NCBI RefSeq assembly: GCF_018336935.1
Contig: NZ_CP068771.1
Location: 2,294,001-2,358,000, forward strand
Reading direction: 5' to 3'
DNA from: Serratia plymuthica
GTDB lineage: Bacteria > Pseudomonadota > Gammaproteobacteria > Enterobacterales > Enterobacteriaceae
DNA: 64,000 nucleotides
In this document: piece by piece, positions 26,545-36,137 of the stretch
Layout of the letters: each line of letters starts with the position of its first letter
How positions within the stretch are numbered: the stretch's first letter is position 1
The notes under the pieces: model-generated
The model's input: only the letters and a program-made list of their open reading frames with translations
Database searches by the model: none
What the model was told of the DNA's origin: nothing
Translations under genes and position numbers: made by a program

Positions 26545-27873
26545 ATGAGTTCGTTATATCAGTCAATGATTGCCGTCATCGAGCAATCCATCACCCCGCT
26601 GGCCGGACGTTTGGGGCAGCAGAAATATGTCATCGCCATCCGCGATGGCTTTACCGCCGCGTTGCCGTTTATGATTATTGGCTCGTTCATGCTGGTCTTT
26701 ATCTTTCCGCCGTTCTCCGCCGACACCACGAACAGCTTTGCGCGTGGCTGGCTGGATTTTTCGCAGACTTATCGCGCACAACTGATGTTGCCGTTCAATC
26801 TGAGCATGGGGGTGATGACCTTTTTTATCTCCGTGGGGATTGGCGCCAGCCTCGGGCGGCAGTTTAACCTCGATCCGGTGATGTCCGGCCTGCTGGCATT
26901 TATGGCCTTTTTGCTGGTGGCTGCCCCTTATGCGGACGGCAAAATATCCACCCAGTACCTCTCCGGGCAAGGGATTTTCACCGCCCTGATCACCGCCATT
27001 TACTCAACCCGCGTTTACGCCTGGCTCAAGCAGAACAATGTCACCATCCGCCTGCCGAAAGAGGTGCCCACCGGCGTGGCGCGTTCGTTTGAGATCCTGA
27101 TCCCGGTGCTGGTGGTGATTGGTACGTTGCATCCGCTGAATCTGTTTATCGAAGCGCAGACCGGCATGATCCTGCCGCAGGCGATTATGCATCTGCTGGA
27201 ACCTCTGGTGTCCGCCTCGGATTCGCTGCCGGCCATTTTGCTGTCGGTATTGCTGTGCCAGATTTTCTGGTTCGCCGGCATTCACGGCTCGCTGATCGTC
27301 ACCGGCATCATGAACCCGTTCTGGATGGCGAACTTGTCGGTAAATCAGGCTGCGCTGGCGGCCGGAACGGCATTGCCACACGTTTATTTACAGGGTTTCT
27401 GGGATCACTATCTGCTGATTGGCGGCGTCGGTTCGACGTTGCCGCTGGCTTTCCTGCTGTTGCGCAGCCGCGTTGCGCACCTGCGCACCATCGGCAAGAT
27501 GGGCGTGGTGCCGAGCTTCTTTAACATCAATGAGCCGATCCTGTTTGGCGCGCCGATCATCATGAACCCGATGCTGTTCATCCCGTTCGTTTGCGTTCCA
27601 CTGGTCAACGCCGTACTGGCCTATACCGCGACGCGTCTGGGATGGCTGGCGCAAGTGGTCTCGCTCACGCCGTGGACCACGCCGGCGCCCATCGGCGCAT
27701 CCTGGGCGGCGAACTGGGCGTTCAGCCCGGTGGTGATGTGCGTCATCTGTATGGTGATGTCCGCCCTGATGTACTTGCCGTTCCTGCGTGCCTACGAGCG
27801 CTCTTTAATGAAAACCGAAGAGCAAAAAGCGCAGAACGGCGCACCGCTGGCCGGAACCCTCAGCAGCAACTGA
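26545..27873 (+). CDS. PTS IIC component, cellobiose/chitobiose-type permease
   Basis: 442-residue integral membrane transporter with about ten hydrophobic segments. Family signatures are RDGFTAALPFMIIGSFMLVF at the N-terminus, FWFAGIHGSLIVTGI with the catalytic-side His, and GVVPSFFNINEPILFGAPI. It carries a beta-linked disaccharide across the inner membrane while IIB phosphorylates it. It starts 12 bases after IIB and is followed by the phospho-beta-glucosidase, so the substrate is probably cellobiose, an aryl-glucoside or a related sugar. Confidence 0.95.
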   Translation: MSSLYQSMIAVIEQSITPLAGRLGQQKYVIAIRDGFTAALPFMIIGSFMLVFIFPPFSADTTNSFARGWLDFSQTYRAQLMLPFNLSMGVMTFFISVGIGASLGRQFNLDPVMSGLLAFMAFLLVAAPYADGKISTQYLSGQGIFTALITAIYSTRVYAWLKQNNVTIRLPKEVPTGVARSFEILIPVLVVIGTLHPLNLFIEAQTGMILPQAIMHLLEPLVSASDSLPAILLSVLLCQIFWFAGIHGSLIVTGIMNPFWMANLSVNQAALAAGTALPHVYLQGFWDHYLLIGGVGSTLPLAFLLLRSRVAHLRTIGKMGVVPSFFNINEPILFGAPIIMNPMLFIPFVCVPLVNAVLAYTATRLGWLAQVVSLTPWTTPAPIGASWAANWAFSPVVMCVICMVMSALMYLPFLRAYERSLMKTEEQKAQNGAPLAGTLSSN

Positions 27874-27893
27874 TATTTATGGAGAACCTAATC

Positions 27894-29297
27894 ATGAAAT
27901 ACGCCTTTCCCGAGCACTTCTGGTGGGGCAGCGCCAGCTCCGCGCTGCAAACCGAAGGCGACAGCCTACAGGGCCGTAAAAGCCCGACAATCTGGGACAG
28001 CTGGTTCGCCAATCAACCCTGGCGCTTTCATCAGCAGGTGGGGCCGCAGGAAACGTCAACCTTTTACCGGAACTGGCGCCAGGATATCGCGCTGCTGAAG
28101 CAGCTCAACCATAACAGTTTTCGCACCTCTTTGAGTTGGTCGCGGCTGATCCCGGACGGAACGGGCGACGTGAATCCGCAGGCGGTAGCGTTTTATAACA
28201 ACGTGATTGATGAACTGCTGGCGCAGGGCATCAAGCCGTTTATTACGCTGTTCCACTTCGATATGCCGATGGCGATGCAGGAGAAGGGCGGCTGGGAAAA
28301 CCGCGACGTGGTCGCGGCCTTTAGCCGCTATGCGCAGGTCTGTTTTGAGCTGTTTGGCGACCGGGTAATGCATTGGTTCACCTTCAATGAGCCGATTGTG
28401 CCGGTCGAAGGCGGCTACCTGTATGATTTCCACTACCCCAATGTGGTCGATTTCAAGCGGGCGGCGACGGTGGCATACCACACGGTGCTGGCGCATGCGT
28501 CGGCGGTGCGGGCGTTTCGCGCCGGGCTTTACGCCGGGGAGATCGGTATCGTGCTGAACCTGACGCCATCCTACCCGCGTTCGCAAAATCCGGCGGATGT
28601 GAATGCCGCGCACCACGCCGATCTGCTGTTTAACCGCAGTTTCCTCGACCCGGTGCTGCGCGGCGAATATCCGGCCGATCTGGTGGCATTGCTGAAAACC
28701 TGGGATCAGCTCCCGGCCTGCCTGCCCGGCGATCGGGCGCTGATCGCCGAAGGAAAGATTGACCTGCTCGGCGTGAACTATTACCAGCCGCGCCGCGTGA
28801 AATGCCGTGACAGTGCCGTAAACCCGCTGGCGCCTTTTATGCCCGAATGGTTATTCGAAAACTATGAAATGCCCGGCAGAAAAATGAACCCTTACCGCGG
28901 CTGGGAAATTTACGAACCGGGTATTTATGACATTCTGACAAACTTGCGCGTTAATTATGACAATCCACGCTGTTTTATTTCCGAAAACGGCATGGGGGTG
29001 GAAAACGAACAACGCTTTGTGGAAAACGGCCAAATCAACGATCGCTACCGCATTGAATTTGTTTCCGAACACCTTAAATGGCTGCATAAAGGCATTAGCG
29101 AAGGCAGTAATTGCCTCGGCTATCACATGTGGACGTTTATTGATAACTGGTCATGGTGCAACGGATATAAAAATCGCTACGGTCTGGTGCAATTGGATTT
29201 AGCCAGCCAGCAACGCACCGTCAAGAAAAGCGGAGAGTGGTTTGCCGCCACCGCCGCAGACAATGGGTTTAACGAACGGGAGAGCAATGATGATTGA
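27894..29297 (+). CDS. 6-phospho-beta-glucosidase (GH1)
   Basis: 467 residues with the complete GH1 barrel. FPEHFWWGSASSALQTEGD opens the protein, TFNEP holds the acid/base Glu, and FISENGMG holds the nucleophile Glu. It should cleave phosphorylated beta-glucosides delivered by the adjoining PTS. The start is the ATG at 27894, which matches the GH1 N-terminus and follows GGAGAACC; the longer open frame upstream overlaps IIC and is spurious. The stop overlaps the IIA start codon. Confidence 0.95.
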   Translation: MKYAFPEHFWWGSASSALQTEGDSLQGRKSPTIWDSWFANQPWRFHQQVGPQETSTFYRNWRQDIALLKQLNHNSFRTSLSWSRLIPDGTGDVNPQAVAFYNNVIDELLAQGIKPFITLFHFDMPMAMQEKGGWENRDVVAAFSRYAQVCFELFGDRVMHWFTFNEPIVPVEGGYLYDFHYPNVVDFKRAATVAYHTVLAHASAVRAFRAGLYAGEIGIVLNLTPSYPRSQNPADVNAAHHADLLFNRSFLDPVLRGEYPADLVALLKTWDQLPACLPGDRALIAEGKIDLLGVNYYQPRRVKCRDSAVNPLAPFMPEWLFENYEMPGRKMNPYRGWEIYEPGIYDILTNLRVNYDNPRCFISENGMGVENEQRFVENGQINDRYRIEFVSEHLKWLHKGISEGSNCLGYHMWTFIDNWSWCNGYKNRYGLVQLDLASQQRTVKKSGEWFAATAADNGFNERESNDD

Positions 29298-29592
29298 ACT
29301 GGAAGAAGCGGTCATGGAGATTATCGTCAACGCCGGGCAGTCGCGCAGCCTGTGCTTTGAGGCACTGCGCGCTGCGCGTGAAGGCAACATCGGCGAAGCC
29401 AAAGCGCTGTTGCAGCAGGCCGATGGTTTTTCGCGCCAGGCGCATCAGATGCAAACCAGGCTGATCGAGCAGGATGCCGGCGAGGCCCGGCAACCGATGA
29501 CCTTAATTATGGTGCACGCGCAGGATCATTTAATGACGTCTTTACTGGCGCGGGAATTATCGGAAGAGATCGTTCATCTTTATCAACGTTAA
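29287..29592 (+). CDS. PTS IIA component, lactose/chitobiose family
   Basis: 102-residue helical-bundle IIA. The phospho-His lies in MVHAQDHLMTSLLARELSEE, nearly the same as in ChbA, and the N-terminal IIVNAGQSRSLCFEALRAA helix is typical. It starts inside the end of the GH1 gene (two adjacent ATGs), so it is translationally coupled. Last cytoplasmic PTS gene of the operon; the porin follows after about 220 bases. Confidence 0.93.
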   Translation: MMIELEEAVMEIIVNAGQSRSLCFEALRAAREGNIGEAKALLQQADGFSRQAHQMQTRLIEQDAGEARQPMTLIMVHAQDHLMTSLLARELSEEIVHLYQR

Positions 29593-29695
29593 TGACACAT
29601 TTTTTATTCCAATAAGGGGAAATAATTACGAAAATCATTTAACTGTTCTGTACCCATATCAATAATAAAGAATCAGCTTGTTTTGGTGATAGCAC

Positions 29696-29714
29696 GGTTT
29701 TTTTAAAAAAAACC
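29696..29714. repeat. Near-perfect T7/A8 palindrome in the porin leader
   Basis: GGTTTTTTTAAAAAAAACC sits about 100 bases upstream of the porin start. It could be a weak hairpin limiting read-through from IIA or a binding site. No more can be said. Confidence 0.4.
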
Positions 29715-29816
29715 AGAACAGGATGGCTGTTATCTAAAAATAAACCAGCCCACACAACATTATTAACGCTGCCCTCGGGCGGCGGAGAGGATCGCGTGTG
29801 TACAATTGAGATAACC

Positions 29817-31199
29817 ATGAAAATATATAATAAATTGCCAACAGCGCTGGCGGTAATGGCCGCGCTTTGCTCTGGATCCGTACTTGCTCAAGAATTTACC
29901 CAAGAACAAATCGATGCCATTGTGGCCAAAGCTGTCGATAAAGCCCTGGCGCAGCGGCAGGCGAAAATAGATGCCGCCGTAAACAAAAAGGCTGACGTGA
30001 TTACCGAACCGCAAAGCACCGCCCAGTCGCCGGATATGGCGATCCCGTTTGGCGTCAAATTTTCCGGTTACGCTCGCTATGGTGCGCAGTTCCAGGGCGG
30101 CGATCAGAAATTCGTCGGCGTTGACGGTTCCTACAACGGCGCGTCCGCGCTGGGCCGCTTGGGCAACGAAGGCAATGGCGGCGAATTCCAGCTCTCTAAA
30201 GCGTTCAAAGGCGATAACGGCGCCATCTGGGATATCAATGTGATGATCGACCATTGGGGCGATGAGGTAAACCTCAAGAAAGCCTATGCCGGCGTCACCA
30301 ATATTCTGGCCTCGAACCCGAACGCTTATCTGTGGGCCGGCCGCGATTTTCATCAGCGCCCCCAACAGGGCATCAACGACTATTTTTGGATGAATCACGA
30401 CGGTCAGGGCGCGGGGGTGAAGAACTTTGATATCGGCGGCGTGCAGTTTGACGTCGCCGCCGTCGCTGCCGTTGAATCCTGCGATCCGAGAGTGGCGGAA
30501 GACGAAGCCAACCCGTCGCGTATCACCTGTACCGGCGGTTCCGGCACCGGCGATAAAGGCAACTATGCGCTGACCTCGAAAATTCACGGTATGAAGATCG
30601 GACCCTTGGATTTGGAACTGTACGCCAACTATGGCTTCGATTCGAAAGCGGTGGAAAGCGATAAGCGCCTGAAAGCCTGGCAGGGCGGCGTGGTGCTGAG
30701 CCATACCGGCGACAAAGGGGTAAATAAAGTCATCGCCCGTTACTCCGACCATGCGGATAACAGCGTCTACAACAAAACGGACGAGTTGACGACGGTTTAC
30801 GCCAGCTTCGAGGGGAACTACAAGTTTACCCAACAGGCGCAGGTGGAATACCTGCTCGCCTTCCACGATTATTCCAACGACGCGGACGGCACGGACAATC
30901 GCCGCAACTACGGCGCGATTGTGCGGCCGATGTATTGGTGGAACGACGTGCATTCAACCTGGCTGGAAGCGGGCTACCAACGGGTAGACTACGACCAGGG
31001 CGGCGATAACCACGGTTGGAAACTCACGCTGTCGCAGAATATTTCGATTGCGATGGGGCCGGAGTTCCGCCCTATGCTGCGCTTCTACGTTACCGGCGGC
31101 GAGGTGGATAACAAACATACCGCCCGCGTGAACGGCACCGACGACGATACCCAGTTGGATTCGTTCAACGTCGGCGCAATGTGGGAAGCCTGGTTCTGA
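29817..31199 (+). CDS. LamB-type carbohydrate porin
   Basis: 460-residue outer-membrane porin of the maltoporin family, BglH-like. A signal peptide (MKIYNKLPTALAVMAALCSGSVLA) is followed by a short charged helix (TQEQIDAIVAKAVDKALAQRQ) as in the beta-glucoside porins. Then comes the barrel: FSGYARYGAQFQGG, YLWAGRDFHQRPQQGINDYFW, and the C-terminal VGAMWEAWF ending in Phe. It should let beta-glucosides cross the outer membrane for the PTS upstream. The frame is open to a GTG upstream, but the ATG at 29817 begins the signal peptide. Confidence 0.92.
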   Translation: MKIYNKLPTALAVMAALCSGSVLAQEFTQEQIDAIVAKAVDKALAQRQAKIDAAVNKKADVITEPQSTAQSPDMAIPFGVKFSGYARYGAQFQGGDQKFVGVDGSYNGASALGRLGNEGNGGEFQLSKAFKGDNGAIWDINVMIDHWGDEVNLKKAYAGVTNILASNPNAYLWAGRDFHQRPQQGINDYFWMNHDGQGAGVKNFDIGGVQFDVAAVAAVESCDPRVAEDEANPSRITCTGGSGTGDKGNYALTSKIHGMKIGPLDLELYANYGFDSKAVESDKRLKAWQGGVVLSHTGDKGVNKVIARYSDHADNSVYNKTDELTTVYASFEGNYKFTQQAQVEYLLAFHDYSNDADGTDNRRNYGAIVRPMYWWNDVHSTWLEAGYQRVDYDQGGDNHGWKLTLSQNISIAMGPEFRPMLRFYVTGGEVDNKHTARVNGTDDDTQLDSFNVGAMWEAWF

Positions 31200-31246
31200 T
31201 GACAGACCCGCGGGGTGGCTGCAGAGGCGGCCACCTCGTTGCCCGT

Positions 31247-31837
31247 CTATTTGCTGTCGATGAGCAGCAAGTTTCGTTGAATGAAATCGTCAATGTCTTC
31301 TTCCGCTTGTTTCAACGCTTGCGCAGAAGGCAGAGTGAAAAGATGTTCACCGTAACCAAACAGCATGGCGTCCAGCTGCCGCGCTACGCGTTGCGCATCA
31401 ATGTGGCGAAACGTTTTTTCCTCCATGCCTGATTCGATGATATGAGTCAGCACCTGATGCCACTCGGCTAAAAAAGACTGCATCAGATCCGAGTAGGCTT
31501 CGTTATGTGTGGAAAGCAACCATAAGGAACCATACAGCTTCCTGGTGGGGTCAGGCGTTTCGGATATCATGCCATCAATAAATTCTTGCAGTTTCTGAGC
31601 GGCGGGTAGGGGCGCAATGAGAGTGCGGAATTCTTCCAGTTCGCGGTGCATGAAGTTTGTTAAGGCCTCGATGCACAGGGATTGCCAGTCTTTAAAATAG
31701 TGATAAATATGACTGCGAGAGATGCCTACGTACTCGGTAAGCTCGCGCGTGGTGACTTTCTCAATGCCTTTTTCTATAAACAGTTCCACAACGCCATGCA
31801 GAATTTTGTCTCTCATCAGCTCAGACTTGCCTTTCAT
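31247..31837 (-). CDS. TetR-family transcriptional repressor
   Basis: 196 residues. The N-terminal TetR helix-turn-helix is clear (ILHGVVELFIEKGIEKVTTRELTEYVGISRSHIYHYFKD), followed by a helical ligand-binding region. The start ATG follows GGGAGGAAAGAG; the longer open frame upstream covers the operators and is not used. Divergent from the ABC-membrane/RND genes, with two TTGAGCAA-type palindromes in between, so it should repress the efflux operon and itself. Ligand unknown. Confidence 0.92.
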   Translation of the reverse strand: MKGKSELMRDKILHGVVELFIEKGIEKVTTRELTEYVGISRSHIYHYFKDWQSLCIEALTNFMHRELEEFRTLIAPLPAAQKLQEFIDGMISETPDPTRKLYGSLWLLSTHNEAYSDLMQSFLAEWHQVLTHIIESGMEEKTFRHIDAQRVARQLDAMLFGYGEHLFTLPSAQALKQAEEDIDDFIQRNLLLIDSK

Positions 31838-31856
31838 CTCTTTCCTCCCATTGACT

Positions 31857-31872
31857 TTGAGCAATTGCTCAA
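31857..31872. promoter_or_regulatory. TetR operator 1 (perfect palindrome)
   Basis: TTGAGCAATTGCTCAA, a perfect 16-bp palindrome 20 bases upstream of the tetR-type start codon. Confidence 0.7.
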
Positions 31873-31891
31873 ATAGCATGACTTCATTGTT

Positions 31892-31907
31892 TTGAGCAAC
31901 CGCTCTA
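31892..31907. promoter_or_regulatory. TetR operator 2 (imperfect)
   Basis: TTGAGCAACCGCTCTA, related to operator 1 with degenerate right arm, 35 bp centre to centre. It lies close to the start of the divergent efflux genes. Confidence 0.55.
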
Positions 31908-31934
31908 ATTTTAATTTTAACAGAAACAACCACA

Positions 31935-32834
31935 ATGAACAGTCAAAACATTACGGCACCGCCCGTGGCTGGCAGCGCATCCAACACATTGAAATCACTG
32001 GCAAGACGCCACCGAAAAAAGTTGTTTTTTACCTTCCTGCTGGTTATTGCAGAGAACGTCATGTATCTGCTGTATCCGATGCTGGCCGGCATTTCCATTA
32101 ATGCCATTTTGTCGGGGCAGATGTTAAACGCGATGCTGTATGGCGTGATGATCTTATTCATGTGGTGTCTTGGCGCTGCACGGCGAAGCGTTGATACACG
32201 CACCTTTGCCAGAATTTATGCCGCTTTGGCGGTATCTGTGGTCATGACGCAACGCAAAAACAGGCTCAACCCTTCAACCGTGGCCGCGCGCGTAGCGTTA
32301 TCGAGAGAGTTCGTCGATTTCTTCGAGTTGCATTTGCCTACGCTTATCACGTCGCTGGCCGCCATGCTAGGGGCCGCCGTGATGCTGCTGGTCATTGAAT
32401 TCTGGGCGGGTGTCGCTTGTCTGGTCATACTGACCTTTCTGGCCTGTTTCCTTTCCCGTTATGCCCATAAAAACGAAGTGCTGTACAACAAGCTTAATAA
32501 CCGCCTTGAAAAAGAAGTGGATTTCGTTAATAAGGCCACCGTGCTTTCCCTCGAGAGGCATTATTCGACACTTGCCAAATTGCGCATACGGCTCTCCGAT
32601 CGCGAAGCGTTGGGGTATTTGTCGATTGGTGCGCTTGTTGCCTTGTTGTTTAGCCTGACCATTGCATGGATGACTCAATCAGCGGGCATCACTGCCGGCC
32701 ATATTTACTCGGTAATGACGTATATGTGGATGTTTGCCACCAGCCTTGATGATGGCCCGCAGCTATTGGAAAAATACTCAGAGCTTAAAGACATTGGTAA
32801 GCGGGTGAATACCGAGACCGGGGTGGGAGGTTAA
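31935..32834 (+). CDS. ABC transporter six-TM domain protein without ATPase
   Basis: 299-residue membrane protein resembling the transmembrane half of type IV ABC exporters (the ABC six-TM domain family found as a free-standing protein). Hydrophobic helices are at about 28-50, 60-82, 125-150, 150-170 and 225-265, with the coupling-helix-like KLNNRLEKEVDFVNKATVLSLERHYSTLAKLRIRLSDRE between. No Walker A, signature or Walker B motif is present and no ATPase gene is next to it. It is the first gene of the TetR-controlled unit, 81 bases before the RND gene. Function unknown. Confidence 0.75.
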   Translation: MNSQNITAPPVAGSASNTLKSLARRHRKKLFFTFLLVIAENVMYLLYPMLAGISINAILSGQMLNAMLYGVMILFMWCLGAARRSVDTRTFARIYAALAVSVVMTQRKNRLNPSTVAARVALSREFVDFFELHLPTLITSLAAMLGAAVMLLVIEFWAGVACLVILTFLACFLSRYAHKNEVLYNKLNNRLEKEVDFVNKATVLSLERHYSTLAKLRIRLSDREALGYLSIGALVALLFSLTIAWMTQSAGITAGHIYSVMTYMWMFATSLDDGPQLLEKYSELKDIGKRVNTETGVGG

Positions 32835-32915
32835 CGCTTTTCGGTTTTTTAACTATGAATGAAGAACATATACCGGGTCTCTAAATCGCTTTTAAATCAA
32901 TATGGGTATCATTAA

Positions 32916-35900
32916 ATGTCGCAGTTCTTTATTGAACGGCCAGTTTTTGCCTGGGTGATAGCACTATTCATTATTCTTGGCGGTATTTTGGCCATTCCCC
33001 AATTGCCGGTGGCCCAATATCCGGCCGTTGCACCGCCCAGCGTGACGATAACCGCTACCTATCCCGGGGCTGCGCCCGAGACGATGAACACCTCAGTGAT
33101 CTCCCTTCTTGAACGTGAGATATCGGGGGTCGATAACCTGCTTTATTTTGAATCGTCCAGCGACACGTCGGGGACTGCGTCCATTACGGTGACGTTTAAA
33201 CCCGGCACAGACATCAAACTCGCCCAGGTGGATATTCAGAACCAAATAAAGGTGGTTGAACCTCGCCTCCCGCAAGTGGTGCGCCAAAATGGCGTGAACG
33301 TTGAGGCCGCAAACTCGGGCTTTCTGATGATGGTGGGGTTGAAGTCACCTTCCAGACAATATCAGGAAGCCGATCTGAGCGATTATTTTGCCCGTAATGT
33401 CACTGATGAGCTGCGTCGGGTACCTGGGGTCGGTAAAGTCCAGTTATTTGGGGCAGAAAAGGCCATGCGTATCTGGCTGGACCCCGTCAAAATGTTCACT
33501 TATAAGCTGTCGGTTAATGATGTGACCACTGCGCTTAGCCAACAAAACCTTGTTGTTTCGCCGGGCAGCATTGGTGATGAGCCGGTGGTAACCGGGCAAC
33601 GGGTGACTTATCCACTTAGGGTGAAAGGGCAGCTCTCTTCTCTGGCGGAATTTCGCAATATTACGATTAAAGCGAACGGCAATGGCTCGCGTTTAACGCT
33701 GGCGGATGTCGCTCGAGTGGAGTCAGGTCTGCAAAGCTATGCATTTGCGATCCGTGAGAATGGTTTGCCCGCGACGGCGGCTGCGATCCAGCTTGCTCCT
33801 GGCGCGAACGCCATCAGTACGGCAGCAGGGGTCCATGCGCGCCTTGCTGAACTCTCGGAAAACCTGCCGCAGGGGATGACGTTCTCTGTTCCTTTCGATA
33901 CGGCACCGTTTGTCAAACTGTCGATCGAGAAAGTCGTCCAGACCTTCATTGAAGCGATGGTGCTGGTCTTCCTGGTGATGCTGCTTTTTCTGCACAAAAT
34001 ACGTTGCACTCTTATTCCCGCCATTGTGGCGCCGGTGGCGTTGCTGGGCACATTCACCATCATGCTGTTCAGTGGTTTTTCCATTAATGTCCTGACAATG
34101 TTCGGCATGGTATTGGCTATCGGCATTATTGTGGATGATGCGATCGTGGTTGTAGAGAATGTGGAGCGCCTGATGGAAGAAAAGGCGCTGTCGCCGAAAC
34201 AGGCTACACGCGAGGCAATGAAGGAGATTACCCCCGCAATTGTCGGCATAACCCTGGTGTTGACTGCCGTATTTATCCCGATGGGTTTTGCCAGCGGCTC
34301 GGTCGGCGTCATTTACCGACAGTTTACGCTCTCGATGGCCGTGTCCATTCTGTTTTCAGCCTTTTTGGCCCTGACGCTGACACCGGCCCTCTGCGCGTCC
34401 TTATTGAAACCGCACAGCCAAAAAGAAGGCCCCGGCGGCAAATTTTCACGCGGGTTCAATCGCTATTTTAACGCCTTGTCCGTTCGTTATCAGTCAGGAC
34501 TGAGATATGTGTTGAAGCGTACCGGGAGAACGATACTGCTTTATGTCGCTATTTGCGGCGCACTGCTGGTGGCCTTGCAAAACCTGCCTTCATCATTTTT
34601 ACCGGAAGAGGATCAGGGCTATTTTATGTCATCGATTCAACTTCCTTCAGATGCCACTATGGCGCGGACGCGCGAAGTGGTGGAGCGCTTCGAAGCTACC
34701 ATAGCGACGCGTCCGGTGATCGCGAACAATATCTCGATCCTCGGTTTTGGCTTTTCGGGATCGGGCCCCAATACGGCGCTGGCGTTTACCACGTTAAAAG
34801 ACTGGCAATATCGGAACGGCGAGACCGCTCAGGACGAAGCCGATTTTGTTCAGGCAACATTAAGCAGCGTACCTGACGCCGCCACCCTAAGCCTGTTGCC
34901 ACCGGCTATTTCCGATATGGGGACCTCGTCGGGATTCACGCTGTATATTGAAGATCGTGCCGGAAAAGGTTATTCCGCGTTGAGGCAGGCGACGGAAAAG
35001 CTTGTCGAGCTTGCCAATCAACGTTGGATATTAATGGATGTTTACATTGATGGCTTAGCGGAGGGCATCAGTGTTTCACTGAATGTCGACAGGGAAAAAG
35101 CGGAAGCCTTCGGCGTTTCTTTTGACGATATTAGCCAGGCGATATCTGCCGCTTCGGGTTCTTATTATGTGAATGACTATACGGACAACGGCCGCGTTCA
35201 GCAGGTTATCGTCCAGGCCGACACCGCTTACAGAATGCAGTTAACGGACTTACTGAAGGTTTCCGTCAAAAACAAAACGGGCGACATGGTGCCACTTTCC
35301 GCTTTCGTTACTGCTGCCTGGACTCAGACACCACGCCAATTAAACCGATACCAGGGGTATCCTGCGTTAAAGGTGACGGGCAGCGCGGCGCCTGGTGAGT
35401 CCAGCGGTGCCGCCATGGCGGAAATGGAGCGGTTGGCGAGCGAATTGCCCCAGGGGTTTAAAGCCGAATGGGCCGGCAGTTCGTTACAGGAAAAAGAATC
35501 CACCGCTCAGCTCCCCATGCTTATTTTGCTCTCTATCCTGGTCGTATTTATGGTGCTGGCCGCGCTTTATGAAAGCTGGTCAACGCCTTTGGCGGTGATG
35601 TTGGTCGTGCCATTGGGCCTGGCAGGGGCGGTATGTGCGGTCATCGTGGCGGGCATGCCGAATGATGTCTTTTTTAGAGTGGGGATGATCACCATCATCG
35701 GACTTTCTGCCAAAAATGCCATTTTGATCGTCGAGTTCGCCCGGCAGTTGCGTGCTCAGGGTATGGATATCATTGCCGCGACATTGCTGGCGGCCAAACA
35801 ACGGCTGCGGCCAATTATGATGACTTCACTGGCCTTTACGCTGGGTGTCGTACCCTTGATGCTCGCTACCGGCGCCAGTGACAAAACCCAGCATGCCATT

Positions 35901-36002
35901 GGTACGGGCGTCTTTGGCGGTATGATCAGCGGGACGTTGCTGGCGATATTTTTTGTGCCGGTGTTTTATATTTCCGTCATGCGTCTGTTTGAAAAAAAGT
36001 AA
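32916..36002 (+). CDS. RND multidrug efflux pump, inner-membrane component (HAE1 family)
   Basis: 1,028 residues, the full length of AcrB/MexB-type proton-driven pumps. It begins MSQFFIERPVFAWVIALFIILGG, has paired large periplasmic loops, and carries the proton-relay Asp pair in IGIIVDDAIVVVENV near residue 407. The SLTLGVVPLMLATGA-like C-terminal TM region is also present. It extrudes drugs or metabolites through a tripartite complex, but no membrane-fusion protein or outer-membrane channel gene is adjacent, so it must borrow partners from elsewhere. Divergent TetR and two operators suggest inducible expression. Confidence 0.95.
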   Translation: MSQFFIERPVFAWVIALFIILGGILAIPQLPVAQYPAVAPPSVTITATYPGAAPETMNTSVISLLEREISGVDNLLYFESSSDTSGTASITVTFKPGTDIKLAQVDIQNQIKVVEPRLPQVVRQNGVNVEAANSGFLMMVGLKSPSRQYQEADLSDYFARNVTDELRRVPGVGKVQLFGAEKAMRIWLDPVKMFTYKLSVNDVTTALSQQNLVVSPGSIGDEPVVTGQRVTYPLRVKGQLSSLAEFRNITIKANGNGSRLTLADVARVESGLQSYAFAIRENGLPATAAAIQLAPGANAISTAAGVHARLAELSENLPQGMTFSVPFDTAPFVKLSIEKVVQTFIEAMVLVFLVMLLFLHKIRCTLIPAIVAPVALLGTFTIMLFSGFSINVLTMFGMVLAIGIIVDDAIVVVENVERLMEEKALSPKQATREAMKEITPAIVGITLVLTAVFIPMGFASGSVGVIYRQFTLSMAVSILFSAFLALTLTPALCASLLKPHSQKEGPGGKFSRGFNRYFNALSVRYQSGLRYVLKRTGRTILLYVAICGALLVALQNLPSSFLPEEDQGYFMSSIQLPSDATMARTREVVERFEATIATRPVIANNISILGFGFSGSGPNTALAFTTLKDWQYRNGETAQDEADFVQATLSSVPDAATLSLLPPAISDMGTSSGFTLYIEDRAGKGYSALRQATEKLVELANQRWILMDVYIDGLAEGISVSLNVDREKAEAFGVSFDDISQAISAASGSYYVNDYTDNGRVQQVIVQADTAYRMQLTDLLKVSVKNKTGDMVPLSAFVTAAWTQTPRQLNRYQGYPALKVTGSAAPGESSGAAMAEMERLASELPQGFKAEWAGSSLQEKESTAQLPMLILLSILVVFMVLAALYESWSTPLAVMLVVPLGLAGAVCAVIVAGMPNDVFFRVGMITIIGLSAKNAILIVEFARQLRAQGMDIIAATLLAAKQRLRPIMMTSLAFTLGVVPLMLATGASDKTQHAIGTGVFGGMISGTLLAIFFVPVFYISVMRLFEKK

Positions 36003-36008
36003 ATGCGT

Positions 36009-36043
36009 ATACCCTGCATCGGAAATGGCCCGGTGCAGGGTAT
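36009..36043 (+). terminator. Hairpin after the RND gene
   Basis: ATACCCTGCA (36009-36018) and TGCAGGGTAT (36034-36043) form a perfect 10-bp stem six bases after the stop codon. No T-run follows. Confidence 0.55.
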
Positions 36044-36137
36044 GGCTCAGAGTGACAGACGGCGGATATCGGCCAACGGACCCGAGCGACGCGCCGCCTG
36101 CACGAATAGGGCTGTGCTTGGCTACCTTGTGAACCGG

